Source: Alphaproteobacteria bacterium (GTDB lineage: Bacteria > Pseudomonadota > Alphaproteobacteria > RF32 > CAG-239). From it: a DNA stretch of 10,818 bases. A model generated the notes under the pieces. It was not told the origin of the DNA and ran no database searches. It worked only from the letters and a program-made list of their open reading frames with translations. Made by a program: the position numbers and the translations under genes. The stretch lies in contig JAFUXW010000265.1 in the NCBI GenBank assembly GCA_017477035.1, positions 1-10,818 on the forward strand. Direction: 5' to 3'. Position 1 is the first letter of the stretch. The number at the start of each line of letters is the position of its first letter. This document shows, piece by piece, positions 6,683 to 10,818 of the stretch.

Positions 6683-9112
6683 TTACGCGAAATCCAGATA
6701 TTTTGTCAGGAAGTTATCTTCGCCGTATTCTTGTATCAGTTGTTGAACCAACAAAACGTTTTTACGACCGGAATTATATACACGTAAATATTTACCCAAA
6801 CCACCCAAATTAACATCCAAAATCACAGATTCGCCGGTTACCGGTCTGGAAAGCAATATAGCATACGGAAAGTCACGATAACTTTTTCCAAAAATGAAAT
6901 CAAGCTCATTTTGTGTCAAATTCCAGTTAGCATAATCATCAGGCTGTGCTTGCGGATTTCTGAAGAAAATTACCGTTTGGCATTGACCGCGAATAACCTC
7001 ACCCACTCCCAATTTATCAACAATATTCGGTTGTTGAAATGCGCACAAATATGCCTGACGTTTTTTACGTCCTTCTTGCAATCCTATAATGAAATAGTCT
7101 CTAAACATCGGGTGTTTAAGCATCGGCGCTGTTTCATCTATCATAATCAGAGAAGGAACTCCTGTTTCACCGGTTTCTGACTGTATTCTGTGCATAATAT
7201 AGCTGATAACCGCCGGAGCCAAATTTTCATCTTCAAAAATGTGTGTAAAATCAAAAGCCATAAAACGCCTGCTTTTTAAATCCAAGCTATCGTCCTGACC
7301 GTTAAAAATAGCACCATACTGATCAGGATTAACCCAACGATATAGCTCCCTACGCATATTTCCGGTAGGAGAAAAACAACTCTTATACAAGTTTTTCAGC
7401 AAACGCTCTTCCGGCCGTAAATAATCAAAAGCAGTCGTAACAGCGCGTGAGACTTCTCTATCGGCCAACGCATCATCAATCATTGTAATAGATTTAAGCC
7501 AACGACGTAAAAAAGCTCTGTTTTCAGGGGTATTTGCACAGTCAAACGGGTTAAGAGAAACATTCTTTTCATCACCATCGAATCCGATATAAGCTCCCTT
7601 TATCGCACGAGTAAATATTTGTGCACCCAAGTGACGATCAAAGAAGAATACTCTCAAATCGCTGTGTCTCATGGCTTGTCCTGCCAAAAATGTTAACAAA
7701 GTTGTTTTACCTTGACCGGTCGGACCTATAATGCAACAGTGTGCCACTGCCGATTCTTCACTGCTTACGTGGAATTGAAAACGGTATGCCGAACCTGCCA
7801 TAGTGCGGAAAACAGTAATCGCACCATTTCCCCAGTCGCTTTTTCCAAAACCCTCAGCCGGTTTATCCATTGTTATTGCCATTGCAATAACGCGGGAAAG
7901 ATAGCGATATGTCCTCGGATACGTATCATAAGTAGGAAATTGTGTAAAGAATACAGCTTGTGTGACCCACCCCTCACGCACCGGAGTAACTCCAAACGAG
8001 CGACAAATTCTTTGCACTTCGGATTCACCGAAATCTATTTCTTCTTTTGACGCTCCCTTTACTATTATGGTCATAGAATATTCGCATAATGACTGATAAT
8101 CATTATCGCTATCATCAATTGAAGCCAAGGCTTCGGCGTATTGTTCAACAACACCTCCCGATAAACTGGTAGTCATTGCCATACGTTGTTGTTGCATTAA
8201 CAAACCGCGAGCTTGTGCTCTGAAAAACGGTCTGATATTATGTAAAATTATCAATTCACAGTCGATGGCGTTCAAAGAATATATCATACTTTCATCCATT
8301 GCTTCGCCACTAGTGCGTATTCCCATAGCGATTTCAAACAAATCACTATCACCGGAAAAAAAGTGAATAATTCCCTCCTCTTCCGTAAAATGAATGTGAT
8401 CAGCCGTAAGCATTTCGCACATACGAGCGCCGCTTGTATTGCGAACTTTCGGTGTCGGCTTGGAAACCGGACTGCACAAATGCGAAAACAAATAAAAAGG
8501 ACTATCTAAAGGATTGCTGGTATCGCTTTCATACATCGGACTGACACCATATTCGCCCAACGTAGATATCAAACTTTGTGAAGCATAGTTCAAATCTTTT
8601 AATGCATCTTTACGATCTATAACTGAAAGAATTATATAATGTTTATTTTCATAAACACGATTCATCCCCTCATACCAAATCTTTGAAACTGTTTCCAACA
8701 GCTTATTGCCGAAATCTCGCTTTTCACTTTCAAGAGATGCTCTGTCTCTGGTTGTTATAACGCGGCATACCACTTGCATATTTGACATATCATCTATCCA
8801 CGACTTGCGTGCTTCCATCATGGAATAGACTTTTTCATTGGTAGCAGATGATAAATCTACACCTTCCAACCTGAATACTCGTGCGTATGAATTATTACTG
8901 CACTGAATTGTAACTCCATCGGACATCAACTTTTGAAATGGTAAAAAGTCTGATACACGTGATTCTCTCGGTTGTGGCAAAACCCAATTACCAAACTTTG
9001 TAACCAGTAAAACGGCAAACGAAGCCGCTGCAATAATACCGATAACTGTAACTGCTATCTGAATATTATTTAACCCTTGCACAAATATGCTGAAAAAATC
9101 GTATTCATTCAT
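6683..9112 (-). CDS. virB4: VirB4-family T4SS ATPase
   Basis: This is an 809-residue protein, normal for full-length VirB4/TrbE. A membrane segment lies near the N-terminus (about 17-39), as in some family members. An N-terminal CagE/TrbE/VirB domain follows (about 60-430). The C-terminal P-loop ATPase domain carries Walker A GPTGQGKT at 463-470 and Walker B LIMIDE at 655-660, followed by a conserved helix (GLQEGRKKRQAYLCAFQQP, about 677-695) that fits the motif region of VirB4/TraC ATPases. VirB4 powers pilin extraction from the inner membrane and substrate transfer at the cytoplasmic base of the channel. The ATG overlaps the virB3 stop (ATGA) and lacks a strong ribosome site of its own, so it probably depends on coupling to virB3. 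All catalytic motifs seen are intact. The adjacent downstream gap separates it from the exported-protein array. Confidence 0.95.
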   Translation of the reverse strand: MNEYDFFSIFVQGLNNIQIAVTVIGIIAAASFAVLLVTKFGNWVLPQPRESRVSDFLPFQKLMSDGVTIQCSNNSYARVFRLEGVDLSSATNEKVYSMMEARKSWIDDMSNMQVVCRVITTRDRASLESEKRDFGNKLLETVSKIWYEGMNRVYENKHYIILSVIDRKDALKDLNYASQSLISTLGEYGVSPMYESDTSNPLDSPFYLFSHLCSPVSKPTPKVRNTSGARMCEMLTADHIHFTEEEGIIHFFSGDSDLFEIAMGIRTSGEAMDESMIYSLNAIDCELIILHNIRPFFRAQARGLLMQQQRMAMTTSLSGGVVEQYAEALASIDDSDNDYQSLCEYSMTIIVKGASKEEIDFGESEVQRICRSFGVTPVREGWVTQAVFFTQFPTYDTYPRTYRYLSRVIAMAITMDKPAEGFGKSDWGNGAITVFRTMAGSAYRFQFHVSSEESAVAHCCIIGPTGQGKTTLLTFLAGQAMRHSDLRVFFFDRHLGAQIFTRAIKGAYIGFDGDEKNVSLNPFDCANTPENRAFLRRWLKSITMIDDALADREVSRAVTTAFDYLRPEERLLKNLYKSCFSPTGNMRRELYRWVNPDQYGAIFNGQDDSLDLKSRRFMAFDFTHIFEDENLAPAVISYIMHRIQSETGETGVPSLIMIDETAPMLKHPMFRDYFIIGLQEGRKKRQAYLCAFQQPNIVDKLGVGEVIRGQCQTVIFFRNPQAQPDDYANWNLTQNELDFIFGKSYRDFPYAILLSRPVTGESVILDVNLGGLGKYLRVYNSGRKNVLLVQQLIQEYGEDNFLTKYLDFA

Positions 9113-9399
9113 GGCTCAAACTTATTACCCTTTACCGCATAAAGATTAATTGTTTTTCTATACGTTTGACCGTAGGCTTGGAGCATTGTCGACAAATGCG
9201 GCTCTTTTAAACCTAATCCCACCAGTACGGCATGTGCAATTATAATGCAGACAACAAAATACAACGGGTTTGCCCCTCCTATTCCCATACCTATAAACAT
9301 CATAGGGAACTGAACACCCAAATTTATCAAAGCAGGAACCATCGGTGCCCATAATACTTTAGGCGGTTGCGCCACCGCTTTTAATATGTCCTCTCTCAT
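9109..9399 (-). CDS. virB3: VirB3-like inner-membrane T4SS component
   Basis: This is a 96-residue protein, the usual VirB3/TrbD size, encoded directly before virB4 with an ATGA overlap at each end. The start at 9399 has GGGAGG 6 bases upstream. A short cytoplasmic N-terminus (…AVAQPPKVLWAP) leads into two hydrophobic segments at about 18-40 and 45-64. A polar tail follows with EPHLSTML and QTYRKTINLY. In the VirB/Trb family, VirB3 is a small inner-membrane protein that works with VirB4 (the two are fused in some systems) and is needed for pilus assembly. The short Pro-containing N-terminal stretch, two-helix topology and position before virB4 support the call. No defect is visible. Confidence 0.85.
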   Translation of the reverse strand: MREDILKAVAQPPKVLWAPMVPALINLGVQFPMMFIGMGIGGANPLYFVVCIIIAHAVLVGLGLKEPHLSTMLQAYGQTYRKTINLYAVKGNKFEP

Positions 9400-9836
9400 C
9401 GCCGGCCTCCCATAATTTGTTTCTGTAACATTGACACGGCTTGTGCATCACGTATTTCGTTTATTGATAGCAATGAGGTGTATACATCTGACTTGACAAC
9501 AACTTTTAGCTGTTGCGGGTTAGATACAATTTTTGACACATCTGCAAATATTATTTTATTTTGCTCCTCTTCTTTATTTTTCTGCTCAAATTTGTTTATA
9601 TCGCTAATATCTGATAAGTTCGGTACTTCATATTGATTATTTTTGCTGGCATATTCATCTATTTTTTTGAGTTTTTTTATAAAATAATCTCCACGAGCAT
9701 TCAACTTATACATATTGGTATTTTGTTCACCGGCATCCGCTTCTGCCATTCCGGCATTATCTTCTTCTATATACGCCCACACCGGAGATATAAATACAAA
9801 GAAATAAAAAAAACAGAGCAAAATCGGAAATCTCAT
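9396..9836 (-). CDS. Small exported protein of unknown function between pilins and virB3
   Basis: I do not recognise this protein. It has 146 residues from the ATG at 9836, preceded by AGGAG at 7 bases. A longer reading frame from 9905 would overlap the pilin gene by 59 bases and would bury the signal peptide. Residues 1-21 form a very hydrophobic, Phe-rich signal peptide ending VWA. The mature part has no cysteine and is acidic at first (EEDNAGMAEADAGE). It then has a Lys/Glu/Asn-rich helical stretch (about 50-95) and a more ordered C-terminal part (about 97-146) ending GGRR. It is probably periplasmic. Its stop overlaps the virB3 start (ATGA, 9396-9399), so it is coupled to VirB3/VirB4 translation and probably belongs to the same machine. 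The usual virB2-virB3 order has no gene here. Confidence 0.75.
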   Translation of the reverse strand: MRFPILLCFFYFFVFISPVWAYIEEDNAGMAEADAGEQNTNMYKLNARGDYFIKKLKKIDEYASKNNQYEVPNLSDISDINKFEQKNKEEEQNKIIFADVSKIVSNPQQLKVVVKSDVYTSLLSINEIRDAQAVSMLQKQIMGGRR

Positions 9837-9843
9837 AGAATTT

Positions 9844-9848
9844 CTCCT
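9844..9848 (-). promoter_or_regulatory. Ribosome binding site overlapping the upstream stop codon
   Basis: AGGAG lies 7 bases before the ATG at 9834-9836 and shares bases with the TAG stop (9847-9849) of the upstream gene. It supports the start at 9836 over an in-frame ATG at 9903-9905, which lies inside the preceding gene. Confidence 0.7.
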
Positions 9849-10251
9849 ACTTGTGCATAGTTCCGCCTGCAGGAGCAACGCCTCCTTTAAAAGAAACTTC
9901 GCCATCAGGTCCGTTGAATTTGTTATATACGGCTATTTTAACTTTTTTTTCATCTGAAAATGAAAAATAATTAACAATGGCAACCATTGCGGAGAGCACA
10001 AAACAACTTAACATAATATAGGCCAGATTTTTCCATGATATTTTATTAAATATTGCCATAAAGGAAAAAAATACCAAGCCGATACCGCCAATGATAAAGC
10101 CGCTACTTTGCAGACCGACTCCTATAGAGCTGGCTTTATCAGCCAGTTTGGTCCATATTTCATCTCCTCCGGATGGAGCAGCAAAAGCAGGAGAAATAAA
10201 CGCAACACAATAAATTGCAATTACAAAACATAATATGCCAAACTTTTTCAT
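9847..10251 (-). CDS. VirB2/TrbC-like pilin, third tandem copy with extended tail
   Basis: This is a 134-residue protein. Its ribosome site AGGAG overlaps the stop of the upstream pilin gene. A signal peptide ends PAFA at residue 24. Two membrane helices lie at about 50-68 and 75-95, linked by a FNKISWKN loop that aligns with FGSFNWKW in the previous gene. Unlike a typical VirB2, it has a tail of about 38 residues after the second helix, rich in Lys, Gly and Pro. It may be a minor pilin or a pilin-derived accessory protein rather than the major subunit. Its own stop codon (TAG, 9847-9849) overlaps the ribosome site of the next gene, so the small genes are tightly packed and probably co-translated. 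The family call rests on topology and neighbours. Confidence 0.65.
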   Translation of the reverse strand: MKKFGILCFVIAIYCVAFISPAFAAPSGGDEIWTKLADKASSIGVGLQSSGFIIGGIGLVFFSFMAIFNKISWKNLAYIMLSCFVLSAMVAIVNYFSFSDEKKVKIAVYNKFNGPDGEVSFKGGVAPAGGTMHK

Positions 10252-10261
10252 CTGTATTCTC

Positions 10262-10588
10262 CTAATTATTGCCGTCCATTGCTATTTCTACCACACCGCT
10301 TTTTTCACCGGCTGTCGCTATAATAAAAACGCCTAAAAGAATCGCAACCAGCCACTTCCAGTTAAAACTACCAAACATCCCCCCGATACAAACACAAGCA
10401 ATACCAATGGTCGCCGCCGGATATATAATTTTGCGAAGACCATGAAAAATAGCGGTTCCGGCTGTTGACAGCGCACTAAATGTTCCTGTCTCAGCCCATG
10501 CATCTGTTATGAAAAAGAATACAGAAATAAACATAACAATCGCCAATCTGTTTTCATATAGAAATTTCTTTATACTGCTGCACAACAT
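10262..10588 (-). CDS. VirB2/TrbC-like pilin, second tandem copy
   Basis: This is a 108-residue protein from the ATG at 10588, chosen because GGAGG lies 5 bases upstream; an ATG four codons earlier overlaps that site. Residues 1-32 form a long signal peptide ending AWA, with cleavage predicted before Glu33. Two membrane helices follow at about 52-72 and 76-94, separated by a short FGSFNWKW loop, and then a short polar tail. Size, signal peptide and the hairpin of two helices are the usual VirB2/TrbC pilin layout. In that family the mature protein waits in the inner membrane and is extracted by VirB4 to form the pilus. The TAG stop overlaps the next gene's AGGAG site, with only 10 bases between the genes. 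Which of the three copies is the major pilin cannot be told. Confidence 0.7.
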   Translation of the reverse strand: MLCSSIKKFLYENRLAIVMFISVFFFITDAWAETGTFSALSTAGTAIFHGLRKIIYPAATIGIACVCIGGMFGSFNWKWLVAILLGVFIIATAGEKSGVVEIAMDGNN

Positions 10589-10593
10589 TTTCA

Positions 10594-10598
10594 CCTCC
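10594..10598 (-). promoter_or_regulatory. Ribosome binding site that decides the start of the second pilin gene
   Basis: GGAGG overlaps an upstream in-frame ATG (10598-10600) and lies 5 bases before the ATG at 10586-10588. The upstream ATG would need a site further out that is not present, so the start at 10588 is preferred. Confidence 0.75.
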
Positions 10599-10617
10599 AT
10601 CTTTATAATTTGTATTT

Positions 10618-10650
10618 TATATTCGGGGAAGACGAGCTTCCCCGAATATA
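10618..10650 (-). promoter_or_regulatory. Perfect 14-bp intergenic hairpin after the first pilin gene
   Basis: The left arm at 10618-10631 and the right arm at 10637-10650 are perfectly complementary over 14 bp with a 5-base loop (10632-10636). The core is GC-rich (CGGGGAAG / CTTCCCCG). In the direction of transcription it lies 12 bases after the pilin stop and about 30 bases before the next ribosome site. No U tract follows on the minus strand (the next bases read AAATACAAATT), so it is not a canonical intrinsic terminator. An mRNA-stabilising or processing hairpin that raises pilin output over downstream genes is more likely, or partial attenuation. The structure is seen directly; the role is inferred. 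Confidence 0.7.
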
Positions 10651-10662
10651 CATTTGCTGAAA

Positions 10663-10818
10663 TTAGATACCTTGACCTGTACCCAAAGTATCGTTAAACT
10701 CGCTTCTTCCGACAGCTGCATTTGTATTAGCCGCATAGTTAATTACGGCACCGGCCGCAGCAACAACTGCCAAACCGAATGCAAGAGCTGCAAACCACGC
10801 CCATTTAACTTTTCCGAA
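10663..10818 (-). CDS. VirB2-like pilin subunit, C-terminal fragment (5' end outside window)
   Basis: Only the last 51 codons are visible; the frame is open to the right edge and ends at TAA (10663-10665). The fragment begins FGKVKWAW, runs through a hydrophobic, Ala/Gly-rich membrane helix (about residues 8-27 of the fragment), and ends in a short polar tail (…GTGQGI). This matches the second membrane helix and tail of TrbC/VirB2-type pilins. The F-x4-W pattern just before the helix recurs in the next two genes (FGSFNW, FNKISW), which supports a pilin-like paralogue family. A strong hairpin starts 12 bases after the stop. As VirB2 family members, such proteins are inserted in the inner membrane and polymerised into the pilus. 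The fragment is short, so the family call is an inference from topology, context and paralogy. Confidence 0.6.
   Translation of the reverse strand, partial: FGKVKWAWFAALAFGLAVVAAAGAVINYAANTNAAVGRSEFNDTLGTGQGI

Noticed and set aside
9158..9352. Minus-strand frame of 64 codons inside virB3
   Set aside because: It is out of frame within virB3, which has the right size, topology and coupling to virB4.
10618..10650. Hairpin as a canonical intrinsic terminator
   Set aside because: No U tract follows the stem on the transcribed strand, and a co-oriented gene with a good ribosome site begins 30 bases later.
1..10818. CRISPR array, tRNA, rRNA or insertion sequence
   Set aside because: No regularly spaced direct repeats, no tRNA-like or rRNA sequence, no transposase and no terminal inverted repeats were seen; nearly all bases are in co-oriented coding genes.

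Overview
The window is one co-oriented gene block: all genes lie on the minus strand and are read from right (10818) to left (1). Strong GGAGG-type ribosome sites, many cleavable Sec signal peptides and clear VirB3 and VirB4 homologues point to a diderm (Gram-negative) bacterium with a P-type (VirB/Trb-like) type IV secretion system (T4SS). The DNA is AT-rich. A low-GC, possibly host-associated proteobacterium such as an uncultured alphaproteobacterium would fit, but the sequence alone does not settle the taxon.

Upstream half (10818-6683): the C-terminal end of one VirB2-like pilin, a perfect 14-bp intergenic hairpin, two more complete VirB2-like small membrane proteins, a 146-residue exported protein of unknown function, VirB3, and the VirB4 ATPase. 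The last three are joined by ATGA stop/start overlaps, so they are probably translationally coupled.

The 142-base gap (6541-6682) is the longest non-coding stretch. It holds an AT-rich inverted repeat, a candidate extended -10 promoter and a short leader.

Downstream half (6540-1): a tandem array of five large exported proteins (328, 377, 523, 417 and at least 506 residues) sits where virB5 and later genes would be expected. None is a confident match to a named family. All start with signal peptides, are mostly helical or coiled-coil, and carry cysteines in the mature chain. Two of them (328 and 523 residues) share a C-terminal module: a Gly/Asn-rich region, a charged coiled coil, and a final C-x2-C-x(14-19)-C-x3-C motif. 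The last gene runs off the left edge; its 506 visible codons have no stop.

Likely working model: the pilins build the pilus, VirB3/VirB4 energise pilin extraction and assembly at the inner membrane, and the exported array supplies periplasmic or surface parts (VirB5-like tip or adhesin factors, or lineage-specific outer parts). No VirB6, VirB8-VirB10, VirB11, VirD4 or relaxase is visible, so conjugation and effector delivery cannot be told apart here.
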